Assembly: GCA_002389505.1 (NCBI GenBank)
Contig: DGPA01000021.1
Location: 53,150 to 117,149 of the forward strand
DNA from: Halieaceae bacterium UBA4452
GTDB lineage: Bacteria > Pseudomonadota > Gammaproteobacteria > Pseudomonadales > Halieaceae
DNA length: 64,000 nt
Direction: 5' to 3'
Under the pieces are notes generated by a model, which was not told the DNA's origin, did not search any database, and saw only the letters and a list, made by a program, of their open reading frames with translations. Positions 25,543-34,414 of this stretch are shown piece after piece; positions within the stretch are counted from its first letter, which is position 1; each line of letters begins with the position of its first letter. The position numbers and the translations under genes were made by a program.

Positions 25543-25623
25543 GCATACTCACTTATTTTTATCGACTCACTTGTTAACGCCCAGCGATCAGTACTTTGTA
25601 TCACTAAGCGCAATAGTTATCGG

Positions 25624-25803
25624 TTATCTGGGCACAAATAACAAGTTTATCGGCACAAGATAAACCAAAAAGCCGATAGCCAAGCGTCGCAGTAACGGCT
25701 GCTGGTTTAAGCCATACCTAGCCATTGCCACATAATCGGGCGGCAGGGCATCGGCCAGACCCGGGGCATGTTTGGGCGCCCAATCGACCCAGGCGTGTAG
25801 GCC
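25624..25803 (-). pseudogene. possible broken or very small membrane-protein gene
   Basis: A minus-strand frame of 59 codons sits between the PlsC-like and PepSY genes. It has no start at its upstream end, where a TGA immediately precedes it, but an ATG (25814) lies just upstream in another frame, so a single-base insertion there would join them. The translated tail is protein-like, with LRRLAIGFLVYLVPINLLFV as one membrane segment. An internal ATG at 25725 would give a 33-residue one-helix peptide but has no ribosome site. An open frame this long can occur by chance. Confidence 0.25.
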
Positions 25804-25829
25804 TCAAAGTCCATTAATGCAACGGCCGG

Positions 25830-26345
25830 CTAGCCAAAGGTGACTACTAACAGTGCCATGGCAAATCCGACCACGGCTACTTTTAAACCCGACTTGAGTG
25901 CCGCTGCGTTGGGTGGAAAAATAAAAAACGCGGATAGCGCAAAAAACAATAATCCGGAGCCAAAAAATATATTGAGCAGAAAAAGAGGGCTCTTAGTGCT
26001 TGCCTTGTGCAGGTGAACCACTCGGTCGATAACTAAGGGGTATTCCTTGACCGTCAATTCGGTAAGACCCGACTGTTTATTATAGTTGCCCATGGTTAAC
26101 TGAATAGCTTGCTCGGTTTCACTCTCAGCAACCAACCCTTTTACGTTTAACGTCGACAACAATTCGATAACGGACAGTCCGGGCGTGAGTTGATACTCAT
26201 AATGGACGTCAAACTTCATGAATGTTGTTTTTCGAAAGATGAGCAGAACGCCGCTACAGGCATAGAGCAACATAATACCTGCCAAAAAATAGCCTAAATA
26301 ACGATGATAGGTGCGGATAGTGTCAGAAAATTGTGCGCTGGGCAT
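25830..26345 (-). CDS. PepSY-type inner-membrane protein
   Basis: This 171-residue protein has an N-terminal helix (YLGYFLAGIMLLYACSGVLLIF), a periplasmic PepSY-like part of about 80 residues, and two closely spaced C-terminal helices. The segment YHRYLGYFLAGIML with an adjacent His resembles the PepSY-associated TM family, small relatives of membrane reductases; a HLHK block (VVHLHKAS) precedes the second helix. It is a monocistronic gene, 27 bases downstream of a terminator. The role is unknown; a metal or heme-linked redox role is only a guess from the family. Confidence 0.65.
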   Translation of the reverse strand: MPSAQFSDTIRTYHRYLGYFLAGIMLLYACSGVLLIFRKTTFMKFDVHYEYQLTPGLSVIELLSTLNVKGLVAESETEQAIQLTMGNYNKQSGLTELTVKEYPLVIDRVVHLHKASTKSPLFLLNIFFGSGLLFFALSAFFIFPPNAAALKSGLKVAVVGFAMALLVVTFG

Positions 26346-26371
26346 GTCGCTCTACTTGTAAATCTGAGATC

Positions 26372-26401
26372 AAAAAAATCCGGGGCTTCGCCGCAAGCCC
26401 C
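26372..26401 (-). terminator. Rho-independent terminator after the acidic lipoprotein gene
   Basis: On the minus strand GGGGCTT and AAGCCCC form a 7-base perfect stem around a 6-base loop, followed after three bases by a run of seven T. It lies 71 bases past the lipoprotein stop and just before the PepSY gene. Confidence 0.8.
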
Positions 26402-26472
26402 ACTCAGTGTCGTTAAACCGATCTATTATCGCCGCTCCGGGGGCGATATGATCGACGATAAACGAGCTTGGC

Positions 26473-26814
26473 TTAGCCGTCGGTCTCAGCCTCTTCAACG
26501 GCTTCTGTAACGGCTTCAGCCGCTTCACCCATGGCGTCACTGGCGTCATCAACCGCCTCTTCCATAGCATCACCAGCGTCTTCCATTGCCTCTGCCACTA
26601 CGTCACCTGACGCCTCTTGCGCAGTGTCCATGGCGTCTGTCGCCTGCTCCATTGGGGAGTCCATTGCCTCGCCAGATCCTTCCATTGTGGCTTCAACAGC
26701 GCCACTGCTCTCGTCCATTACGCCGCTTGCTGGTTCTTTTTGTTCATCTGAGCAGGCGCCCAGTACCAGCGTCAAAGCCGCGCATGCGGCACTCTTAACT
26801 ATCATTTTATTCAT
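26473..26814 (-). CDS. acidic, alanine-rich repeat lipoprotein
   Basis: A 113-residue protein with a type II signal peptide: lipobox LVLGAC, Cys21. The mature part is almost only Ala, Glu, Asp, Met, Ser, Gly and Thr in loose repeats such as DAMEEA, DASDAMGEAAEA and EAVTEAVEEA, with small residues and Met/Val on one face, so an extended amphipathic helix is likely. There is no Lys or Arg after residue 27, making it strongly negative. AGGAG lies 5 bases before the ATG. It is divergent from the ModF-like gene and closed by a terminator. No function is recognised; periplasmic helical or envelope-spacing roles are possible. Confidence 0.7.
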   Translation of the reverse strand: MNKMIVKSAACAALTLVLGACSDEQKEPASGVMDESSGAVEATMEGSGEAMDSPMEQATDAMDTAQEASGDVVAEAMEDAGDAMEEAVDDASDAMGEAAEAVTEAVEEAETDG

Positions 26815-26872
26815 ACGAACTCCTCATGGGATTACGCTAAACTACGCTTACACTGTATGCCAGTTTGACCCA

Positions 26873-28270
26873 ATGATCCACATTAAAGAATTCCATCATC
26901 CGCACTTAATCATTCCCGATTGGCGAATCCTTTCAGGGGAGGCTTGGTGCATCATCGGCCGCAATGGATCAGGCAAAAACATTATCGATCAACTTCTCAT
27001 GGGTGAGCTCTCAGATACGCCTGTAGAGATGATTGAGCGTACCGTCAGCCTAGACGCTATTCGGCTGATTTCTTTCGAACAACAGCAACTGATTTACGAG
27101 CGTGAATTGAAGCTCGCAGCCAATGATATGCTTGAGGAAAGCGACACTGCGACCCTAGCCAAAGATTTTATACCGCCACAGCACCTAGAGAACCCGCTGA
27201 TTGATGAGTTGGGGCTTCGACAGCGCTTGACAGCGCGCTATACCGAGCTGAGTACCGGTGAGAGTCGAAAATTATTGGTCTTGCAGGCATTGTTTAAAGG
27301 CGCCCAGTGCTTAATCGTCGACAACCCCTTTGACAGTCTTGATCCTCATTCCTGCCGATTACTCAACCGCACACTACAGGCGGTAAATAGCCGCGGTGTC
27401 ACCGTACTATTTCTCTTAAGTAACCGCCAAGACATCCCCAGCTGGTGCGACCACATTGGTGTGGTCGATGGCGAGCGACTTGACATCGTGAATACATCAG
27501 ATCCTGAAGCACTAGCTCAGCGCATTCACCAAGCACTGCAGTTAAGTAGTGCTCAACCCGACTGGCCCGAGAGCGCGATAGGGCTGGATGAATACAGCCA
27601 CGACGCGTTAGTGACGCTCAATGACTGCACCGTAAGTTTTGCGGACACTACGGTGTTAGACGGCGTTTCTTTGTCTGTGGTACCCCTGCAGCACACGCTC
27701 ATTACCGGCGAAAATGGCTCAGGCAAGTCAACGCTGCTAGGGTTGATCACTGGCGACTGCCCCCAGTGCTTCAGCAATGATGTCACTGTGCTGGGCTACC
27801 GGCGTGGACGCGGTGAGTCGGTGTGGGATATCAAACGCGACATGGGCATCGTGAGTAATGATTTGCATCGTCGCTACCGGGTGCACTGCAACGTTGAAAC
27901 CGTTGTCTGTTCCGGCTTTTTTGACTCCATAGGGGTATACGACCCGATTGGTGATCAACAGCGAGTGATTGCCAGCCAATGGTTGGAGGCGGCCGGGCTT
28001 AAAGGGCGCGGGCCAGCGCCCTTTCAGAGCCTCAGCTATGGCGAGCAGAGACTCGCACTCATCGCCCGAGCTTTGGTGAAATCACCGCTGCTGTTAATTC
28101 TTGACGAACCCACACAGGGGCTTGATGAGTTAAACCGTGGACGTCTGTTAGCATTGCTGGAAATATTACACCAACGCGAGCACAGCACCCTGCTATTTGT
28201 AAGTCATCGCGAAGACGAGCATTTACCCCTTTTTGCTCAACGCTACCACCTACAACGCCTCAGTACATAA
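26873..28270 (+). CDS. ModF-like double ATP-binding ABC protein
   Basis: A 465-residue soluble protein with two ABC ATPase domains and no membrane segment, as in ModF (about 490 residues). Domain 2 is canonical: Walker A GENGSGKST (279-287), LSYGE (387-391), Walker B DE (411-412), H-loop His445. Domain 1 is degraded: Walker A is GRNGSGKN (Asn36 for Ser/Thr), Walker B is LIVDNP (Asn151 for the catalytic Glu), and the H-loop is SNR (Asn184), but it keeps LSTGE. I chose ATG at 26873; the open frame upstream is only antisense to the lipoprotein gene. No modABC genes are nearby. The function of ModF itself is poorly known. Confidence 0.8.
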   Translation: MIHIKEFHHPHLIIPDWRILSGEAWCIIGRNGSGKNIIDQLLMGELSDTPVEMIERTVSLDAIRLISFEQQQLIYERELKLAANDMLEESDTATLAKDFIPPQHLENPLIDELGLRQRLTARYTELSTGESRKLLVLQALFKGAQCLIVDNPFDSLDPHSCRLLNRTLQAVNSRGVTVLFLLSNRQDIPSWCDHIGVVDGERLDIVNTSDPEALAQRIHQALQLSSAQPDWPESAIGLDEYSHDALVTLNDCTVSFADTTVLDGVSLSVVPLQHTLITGENGSGKSTLLGLITGDCPQCFSNDVTVLGYRRGRGESVWDIKRDMGIVSNDLHRRYRVHCNVETVVCSGFFDSIGVYDPIGDQQRVIASQWLEAAGLKGRGPAPFQSLSYGEQRLALIARALVKSPLLLILDEPTQGLDELNRGRLLALLEILHQREHSTLLFVSHREDEHLPLFAQRYHLQRLST

Positions 28271-28467
28271 AGCACCTCGTATTCACCGTTCCCTAGCCAT
28301 GACTTCTCACATGGCGGGTATGACCGCGGGTGCCGGCTGAAGGCGCTTCGTTTCGATGATCTCTACGCCAGTGAACGCGTCGAAGAGACGGTTACCTAGA
28401 GGATAAAACCGAGCCAAGGGGGGTGTTTTATGTTTCAATGCCAACGTGTAGTGTCAAGGTAGCCACA

Positions 28468-29079
28468 ATGATTGTCGAGCAGCGAGAACACTTGCGCGTC
28501 AATGATCGCCTCATCATCGCCTGGCGCCCGGCCAGTAGCGACGACTTGGCTGCGCAAAGCGCTCGTGACGTTATGTTGTTAAAGACCAATCAAACCATTT
28601 TGCAAGGCCTCAATACCGTACAGCAAAGCGACCCTATTACCGCGCGAGCGCTGGAGCGAATCAATCACAAGTTGGATCTCGTTGCCGACGACTCCAAGGC
28701 GTCGGTATTCGGCCCCAGCCTTAGTCGGGTCAACCTCAGTTACTCTGGCTTGGCATTTGAGTGGTCAGTTCAACTATCATCGGGCCTACCCATACGGCTG
28801 ACACTGACCCTACCGCCAGCTAATCGTCAAATCACCTTCAACGCCACCGTGTTAGAGCCCGAATCGACCCAGACAAGCAGCCGACCGATTGTACGCTGCC
28901 AGTTCACCAAGGGACAGGATGATCGCCTCCGTGTGGTACAGCGCTACATTGACTATATGCAGATGATACGGGATGAGAAGAACAAATTGGTTGCTCCCAA
29001 TAACGGTGATACTGCGGGCAATCAGCAAACCAAGACAACTCCAAGCAGTAATTCCATGGGGTTATTTCACTTCCGCTAG
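28468..29079 (+). CDS. PilZ-domain protein
   Basis: About 203 residues. A c-di-GMP-binding PilZ pattern is visible: REHLR near the start (RxxxR) and NLSYSGLAF (D/NxSxxG) about 75 residues later. The insertion of a long helical region between the two motifs is typical of the PilZ-like proteins annotated as 'PilZ domain-containing protein' in Gammaproteobacteria. I chose ATG at 28468, with AAGG 8 bases upstream; GTG 28423 and ATG 28438 are alternatives. It lies alone between the ModF-like gene and the convergent kinase gene. It probably links cyclic-di-GMP to motility or surface behaviour; the target is unknown. Confidence 0.68.
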   Translation: MIVEQREHLRVNDRLIIAWRPASSDDLAAQSARDVMLLKTNQTILQGLNTVQQSDPITARALERINHKLDLVADDSKASVFGPSLSRVNLSYSGLAFEWSVQLSSGLPIRLTLTLPPANRQITFNATVLEPESTQTSSRPIVRCQFTKGQDDRLRVVQRYIDYMQMIRDEKNKLVAPNNGDTAGNQQTKTTPSSNSMGLFHFR

Positions 29080-29225
29080 CGCACCGGCCTACGATATAGC
29101 AACACCGACGGTGCCTTTGTCCTACCGGCAGAACTTCCCGCCCAGACCTTCAGAGCGAAGTTGAGTCTCTTGGGGCCAGCGCCGTCATCCACGACGTGGG
29201 TGCGGCCTCTGAAGAAAAAACAACG

Positions 29226-30131
29226 CTAATGACGGCTTGAAGCCACGATGCGCCGGTGGGCATCAAGTTCAAAGACGGTATTCATACGTGGCGGTAAGAT
29301 GTGCAAAGCCCATTGAGTGAGCCGCTCATAAAGCTGTACAAAGTGACTAACTTCGGTGGGCGTCATAATGCCAGGTCCTTTACCACAGCGTTGCGCTAGC
29401 TTCGTTTCCTGCTCACCCCGCCAACGGGACACACACGCAAAGCTTGGCGGCTTGAGCATGAGCCAGTAATCAACGCGGCGAAAAAGTGGCTGGTACTCAT
29501 GCAGCTGACGATTGACATAGCGCCGCCAAAATCCGTCTCGATCATCAATGTCCTCCAGCCTATTACAGGGCGCAATCAAGGCACTCTCCTCCTGAGGGGG
29601 CACCCCCAAGCACCAGCCCTCCCAAATAATGACACTGACTGGCTCGGTGATGCGTGGCCAACGCTCCTCACTACGACGGTCGTCCGTCGATTTATCAAAT
29701 TCGGGGACTAAAACAGGTCGATCAGGCAGCGGCTTTTGATCCATCAAATCACTCATGACCTTGGCCATTAGCGCAACATCGTGAGTGCCCGGCACGCCAC
29801 GAGTGGCCAGTAACGGGTGAACCTGCTCAGCCAGTCTCAATCGCTCAGCTTTGGTGAGATAAAAATCGTCCAGAGAGACCGCGAGCGCCGTGAGTCCATA
29901 CTGTCGCTTGAGCATCTCCACCATCAAGGCTGCCAAGGTGCTTTTCCCCGATCCCTGACAGCCATTGAGGCCCACTAATAAGGTACGGGGCTGTCCCTGT
30001 TGCTGCGATGCAATTTGATCGATCACCGGTACTAACCATGGCTGCGCGATCGTCAAATAATGCGAGGGGAGCTGGTGCTCGGCAAGAAACTCATCAGTCC
30101 AGATCACATGAAATCCACTGTTGATCGGCAT
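29226..30131 (-). CDS. D-glycerate 3-kinase-type P-loop kinase
   Basis: A 301-residue P-loop kinase. Walker A is GLNGCQGSGKSTLA near residue 50-63, then AVSLDDFYLTKAER, a motif shared with pantothenate kinase, uridine kinase and plant-type D-glycerate 3-kinase (GLYK), and later IIWEGWCLGVPP. The combination and length match GLYK homologues of bacteria, which phosphorylate D-glycerate to 3-phosphoglycerate. It is transcribed alone and converges on the PilZ gene. It could complement the glycerol genes further right, but no direct link is visible. Confidence 0.78.
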   Translation of the reverse strand: MPINSGFHVIWTDEFLAEHQLPSHYLTIAQPWLVPVIDQIASQQQGQPRTLLVGLNGCQGSGKSTLAALMVEMLKRQYGLTALAVSLDDFYLTKAERLRLAEQVHPLLATRGVPGTHDVALMAKVMSDLMDQKPLPDRPVLVPEFDKSTDDRRSEERWPRITEPVSVIIWEGWCLGVPPQEESALIAPCNRLEDIDDRDGFWRRYVNRQLHEYQPLFRRVDYWLMLKPPSFACVSRWRGEQETKLAQRCGKGPGIMTPTEVSHFVQLYERLTQWALHILPPRMNTVFELDAHRRIVASSRH

Positions 30132-30359
30132 TTGTTCACAGTGAACTCCTCACTCTGCACCAGGAATGGATATAATTTGAGTCCAAAAATTATGCTGTTT
30201 TTTATCTTCATTAGTATAACTGACGGCGGCAACCTACACTGACGATGCGGTTAACGTCATAACAATGAGTTTACTCGACCAGATCCACCGGTGTATTTTC
30301 ACTGTATGGTCAACCGCCGTGATTGTGAAACACCATTGGTAAGCACCGGAGATAGCGTC

Positions 30360-32033
30360 TTGAACATTGAGCAATTACTCGCTGAAATCGATAATAGCCC
30401 ATCTGGTCCTCAGGTAGCGGCAATATTCGACTTTGATGGCACTATCATCACAGGTTACTCAGCCATCGTTTTTTTGCAAGATTCGCTGGTCTCAGGGGAG
30501 CTCTCAACCGAAGAGCTTCTAGGACTTACCCGGGCAATGACAAGCTTTGGTCTGGGTAAATTGGGCTTTTCAGCACTCATGGCTGTGCACGGGCAGTACT
30601 TAGCAGGAAAATCTGAACACGACTACATCAAACACAGCGAGACGCTGTTTCGAAAAAAAATAGCGCGCCTTATTTATCCCGAAGTCCGACGACTTATTAG
30701 TGCCCATCGAGCCAAAGGCCACACGCTGTCTATTATAAGCTCAGCAACACCTTATCAAGTGCGGCCGGCCGCGCAAGATCTCGACATAGAACATACCTAT
30801 TGCACCGAGCTAGAGGTCAAACGAGGCGTATTCACCGGCGCTGTTGTCAAACCGACCGTCTTTGGGGAAGGTAAAGTCACGGCGGCTAAGCAGCTAGCAA
30901 AAAAAACCGGCGCTAAACTTCAGCATAGTTTTTTCTACTCGGATAGCACTGATGATAGCCAACTGTTGGACTATGTCGGTCGGCCCACTGCGCTAAACCC
31001 CAGTAAACGACTTAAAACAATGAGTGCTGAACGACTGTGGCCAAGCGCTACCTTTAACAGTCGTGGAAAAACATCGTTCAATACCTTTGTTAGATCGCTA
31101 GCCGCCACCGGATCTTTAGTCGGCAGCTTTGCAGCAGGTCTGCCTATTTACGCGCTGACCGGTTCAAAACGTGACTCGCTAAACTTTTCCACATCATTGT
31201 TCGCAGACACCTGTAATGCCTTAATTGGGCTGGAGCTCGATATCCACGGCGAAGAACATCTGTGGAGCAGCCGACCTGCGGTATTTATGTTCAATCATCA
31301 AAGCAAAGCGGATGTTGCCATTATGGCGAGTCTTATTCGTAAAGATGTGGTCGGGGTAGGGAAGAAAGAAATTGAAAAAATGCCGCTGATTGGTCAGGTT
31401 ATGGGGTTGGCCGGCATCGTATTCATTGATCGCTCAGATCGCAGTAAAGCCATAGATTCAATGAAGCCCTTGGTGGCGGCCATGCGTGAACAAGGAAAGT
31501 CCATGGTCATAGCACCCGAAGGCACGCGAACGCCAACACCGAAACTGGCACCCTTTAAGAAGGGTGGCTTCCATATTGCGATGCAGGTGGGGGTGCCGGT
31601 TATCCCGGTGGTCATACACAATTCGGGGGATATTGCTCCGAAGGGTGATTTTCTGTTTCGCCCCGGCAAAGTCCGTGTCGATATACTACCACCCGTCGAT
31701 ACCGCTGACTGGACGTTGGCGACGATGAATGAACAGGTAAACACCGTGCGAAATCAATTTTTACGTGCCCTAGACCAACCCGAGCAAACCCTTGCAGCGA
31801 TGCAGCGTGCTAAGCGCAATCAACCTGCGGACATGCGCCCAGAGCTTAAGGGATCGACAAGCAAGAAATTGATGGCAAAAAAAGCAGCTGGCAAAGAAAC
31901 CGGCGCAAAGAAACCCGCATCAAAAAAAGCGGCCGTTAAAAACCCCGTAACCGCTAAAGTAAAAAATCCCGCCAAAAAAATGACATCAGTGAAACGAGCC
32001 TCGGCAAAACCGACACTGACAGCCAAGAAATGA
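30360..32033 (+). CDS. HAD-IB phosphatase fused to a PlsC acyltransferase, with Lys-rich tail
   Basis: A two-domain protein of about 557 residues. The HAD-IB domain begins IFDFDGTIITGY (DxDxT near residue 24-28) and continues with ISSATPYQVRPAAQ and FYSDSTDDSQLLDYVG. The PlsC domain has NHQSKADVAIM (His313, Asp318), GGIVFIDRS-like GIVFIDRSDRSKA, and APEGTRTPT. The final 60 residues are a Lys/Ala/Pro-rich, histone-like tail. The Mycobacterium gene Rv2483c has the same fusion and lies next to plsB2, as here. I chose a TTG at 30360 because GGAGA lies 7 bases upstream; GTG 30291 and ATG 30306 lack such a site. It probably makes phosphatidate, possibly then dephosphorylating it. Confidence 0.82.
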   Translation: MNIEQLLAEIDNSPSGPQVAAIFDFDGTIITGYSAIVFLQDSLVSGELSTEELLGLTRAMTSFGLGKLGFSALMAVHGQYLAGKSEHDYIKHSETLFRKKIARLIYPEVRRLISAHRAKGHTLSIISSATPYQVRPAAQDLDIEHTYCTELEVKRGVFTGAVVKPTVFGEGKVTAAKQLAKKTGAKLQHSFFYSDSTDDSQLLDYVGRPTALNPSKRLKTMSAERLWPSATFNSRGKTSFNTFVRSLAATGSLVGSFAAGLPIYALTGSKRDSLNFSTSLFADTCNALIGLELDIHGEEHLWSSRPAVFMFNHQSKADVAIMASLIRKDVVGVGKKEIEKMPLIGQVMGLAGIVFIDRSDRSKAIDSMKPLVAAMREQGKSMVIAPEGTRTPTPKLAPFKKGGFHIAMQVGVPVIPVVIHNSGDIAPKGDFLFRPGKVRVDILPPVDTADWTLATMNEQVNTVRNQFLRALDQPEQTLAAMQRAKRNQPADMRPELKGSTSKKLMAKKAAGKETGAKKPASKKAAVKNPVTAKVKNPAKKMTSVKRASAKPTLTAKK

Positions 32034-32041
32034 GTTACTGA

Positions 32042-34414
32042 ATGGATGTCACGAAGCTGACGAATAAACTAGCTCATTCACCTTGGCCGGAGTCGCCAGG
32101 CGCGGTGGTTTTTTTATTAGACGCCAGTACACGATTTGAACAACAATTACTGCGGCAATGGGTTGAACAACACGCGCTCGAAGATAGAGATTACCGCGTC
32201 GTTAATGTGCCGCTTAACGATGATCGGAAACCTCTCCAGGTGTACCCCTTGGTGCAAGCATTGGCTGATCTTGAGGATGCCGTTGTGGCTCCTCTTAGAG
32301 TGGCGTGGACGCCGAGTAGCACCGCTATTCGCTCTCGTCCGCGACCAGTCGATCTTTTGTGGGGTCGTGATCGAAGACCGGGAGCATTCAAAGCACAGCG
32401 CATACTGCGCAAGAGCCCTGAGCGCATGCACCTCCTAGCAGGGGTCCCTGCTACGCAAAGTGAAATGGCCGCGCGGTTCGAGACAAAGACCGCTTTAGCT
32501 GCTGAACAACAGGTGGATGACTTTGGTGTTTTCATTGCCCGCCAGGCCGCCATCGTGCTCGATATGGACGAGCGGAATCTGCAAGGTGGGCGCTATAAAG
32601 TGCCCCGTTACGTCGCCCAAAGTTTACGTAACAACAAAGAGTTTCGACAGCGATTGAACGCTATTGCCCAAGCAACACAGCGCAGTGAGTCTGACGTAAT
32701 GCGCGAGGTGAATACATACTTTCGCGAGATGATTTCAATCCCTACCAGCTTTTGGCTGGATGTATGGGCAACGTTTTGTAATTTCAGCCTTGGGCTAGGT
32801 TACGAACCGACCCTTCACTACCGTTCAGAGGAGCTTGAGAAAATACGGCGTATCGTCAGAGATTATCCTTCCGCACTATTATGGACACATAAGACCTATA
32901 TCGATGGCTTTGTGGTCCCAAAAATTTTATTTGATAACGACTTTCCGATGCCGCACTTCTTTGGTGGCGCCAATTTAAACTTCCCCATTTTAGGTTTCTT
33001 AATGCGTCGAGCAGGCGGCATTTTCATTAAGCGTAGCTTCAGTGACAATGCGGTTTATAAGGCAACGCTTCGGCAATACATCAGCTATCTGATGGAAAAA
33101 CGCTTTCCGCTGACGTGGTCTTTCGAGGGAACTCGCTCACGCCTCGGTAAGTTAATGCCGCCAAAATACGGGGTTCTCAAATATGTGCTTGAAGGCTGTT
33201 ATACCGCCGACGCGAAGGCTATCCATATAATTCCAGTGACAGTGAGCTACGACTTGGTGAGGGATGCTGAGGAGTACGCTCGGGAGCAATCTGGCGTGCC
33301 TAAAGCGCCCGAATCATTGAGTTGGTTTATCGGGTATATACGCAGTCTTGCCAAACCTATGGGCAAGATCTACGTTGATTTCGGAGAGCCCGTTGTGCTC
33401 GATCAAGCCCCCGATCCCAGTGATCGACTGGCGCTATCTAAGGTGGCGTTTCAAGTCGCAGTGGAGGCCAATCGAGTAACACCTGTCACGGTCCCAGCGA
33501 TCATCAGTATGGCGCTTTTAGGAGTATATCCACGGGCTTTGTCAGAGCAAGAGATCAGTACCGAGGTGGCCGATTTAGTCGCCTGGACCCGTCATCGCGG
33601 CTTGAGATTATCCCAGGACTTCGACAGTCAGTATGCGGAGGGTATAGAACAGGTTCTCAAGCTGATGATAGGCGAAAACATTGTCACCCGTTTTGATGGC
33701 GGCCCGACAACGGTCTACGGCATTAAAGAAGGGCGAGCTGCTGTCGCTAGCTATTATAGAAATACTATTGCTCACTACTTCGTCAATAAAGCGATTACCG
33801 AGTTATGTCTAGTGGCGGTGGCTGAACAAGGGGAGTCGGACGAAGCACCGGTCACTGTTTTTTGGCGAGAGGTAGAGGACCTCCGAGACCTGTTTAAGTT
33901 TGAATTTTTCTATCCGCCCACCGAGGTATTCCAAGAGGAAATCATTGCAGAATTAGCCGCAATAAATGTTGATTGGGAGACGCAATTGAATCGTGGCGCA
34001 CAAGGTGCCCGACAGCTATTGTTGCTCATGACTCCCCAGATTGCTCACATGACCCTACAACTATTCGCTGAGGCTTATGCGCTCGGAGCAGAGATTCTCG
34101 CCTCGCTTCAACCCGGTGAGTCCATGGATGAGCTGGATTATACTGAACGCTGCATGAACTACGGACGCCAGGCGTTTATGCAACGGCGGGTTTCCAGTGA
34201 GGTGTCGACCAGTAAACTACTGTTCAAAAATAGTTGGAGTATGCTGAGCGCGAGAGGACTGACTGACGAATCCCACGCCGATTTCCTTGAGGGTCGAAGA
34301 GCGCAGTCAGAAACACTCTCCCGCTTAGTCCGTCGAGTGGAGGTCATCCGGGCATCGGCTATTGCCGCTCGGGGAACGCTAACCATAAGGGATACGTTAC
34401 GTGCCAACCTGTAG
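32042..34414 (+). CDS. plsB: glycerol-3-phosphate acyltransferase, PlsB family
   Basis: A 790-residue protein close in size to E. coli PlsB (807) and mycobacterial PlsB2 (789). Motif I is WTHKTYIDGF (His283, Asp288), motif II GGIFIKRSF (325-333), motif III FEGTRSRLGK (361-370), and motif IV IPVTVSYD. It transfers an acyl chain to position 1 of glycerol-3-phosphate at the inner membrane, making lysophosphatidate. It starts 8 bases after the HAD-PlsC gene and overlaps gpsA by 14 bases. The three genes cover supply of the substrate and both acylations. Confidence 0.92.
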   Translation: MDVTKLTNKLAHSPWPESPGAVVFLLDASTRFEQQLLRQWVEQHALEDRDYRVVNVPLNDDRKPLQVYPLVQALADLEDAVVAPLRVAWTPSSTAIRSRPRPVDLLWGRDRRPGAFKAQRILRKSPERMHLLAGVPATQSEMAARFETKTALAAEQQVDDFGVFIARQAAIVLDMDERNLQGGRYKVPRYVAQSLRNNKEFRQRLNAIAQATQRSESDVMREVNTYFREMISIPTSFWLDVWATFCNFSLGLGYEPTLHYRSEELEKIRRIVRDYPSALLWTHKTYIDGFVVPKILFDNDFPMPHFFGGANLNFPILGFLMRRAGGIFIKRSFSDNAVYKATLRQYISYLMEKRFPLTWSFEGTRSRLGKLMPPKYGVLKYVLEGCYTADAKAIHIIPVTVSYDLVRDAEEYAREQSGVPKAPESLSWFIGYIRSLAKPMGKIYVDFGEPVVLDQAPDPSDRLALSKVAFQVAVEANRVTPVTVPAIISMALLGVYPRALSEQEISTEVADLVAWTRHRGLRLSQDFDSQYAEGIEQVLKLMIGENIVTRFDGGPTTVYGIKEGRAAVASYYRNTIAHYFVNKAITELCLVAVAEQGESDEAPVTVFWREVEDLRDLFKFEFFYPPTEVFQEEIIAELAAINVDWETQLNRGAQGARQLLLLMTPQIAHMTLQLFAEAYALGAEILASLQPGESMDELDYTERCMNYGRQAFMQRRVSSEVSTSKLLFKNSWSMLSARGLTDESHADFLEGRRAQSETLSRLVRRVEVIRASAIAARGTLTIRDTLRANL

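Noticed and set aside
26531..26872. Plus-strand open frame running through the lipoprotein gene into the ModF-like gene
   Set aside because: It is antisense to a well-formed lipoprotein gene and its low-complexity Ser/Ala/Pro content mirrors the repeat codons. The ModF homology starts at 26873.
28271..28416. Open frame continuing after the ModF-like stop (about 48 codons)
   Set aside because: It has no start codon and is short enough to be chance, though the peptide looks mildly protein-like.
29083..29135. GCACCG...CGGTGC repeat after the PilZ gene
   Set aside because: The stem is only 6 bases with a loop of over 20, and no T run follows; not a convincing terminator.
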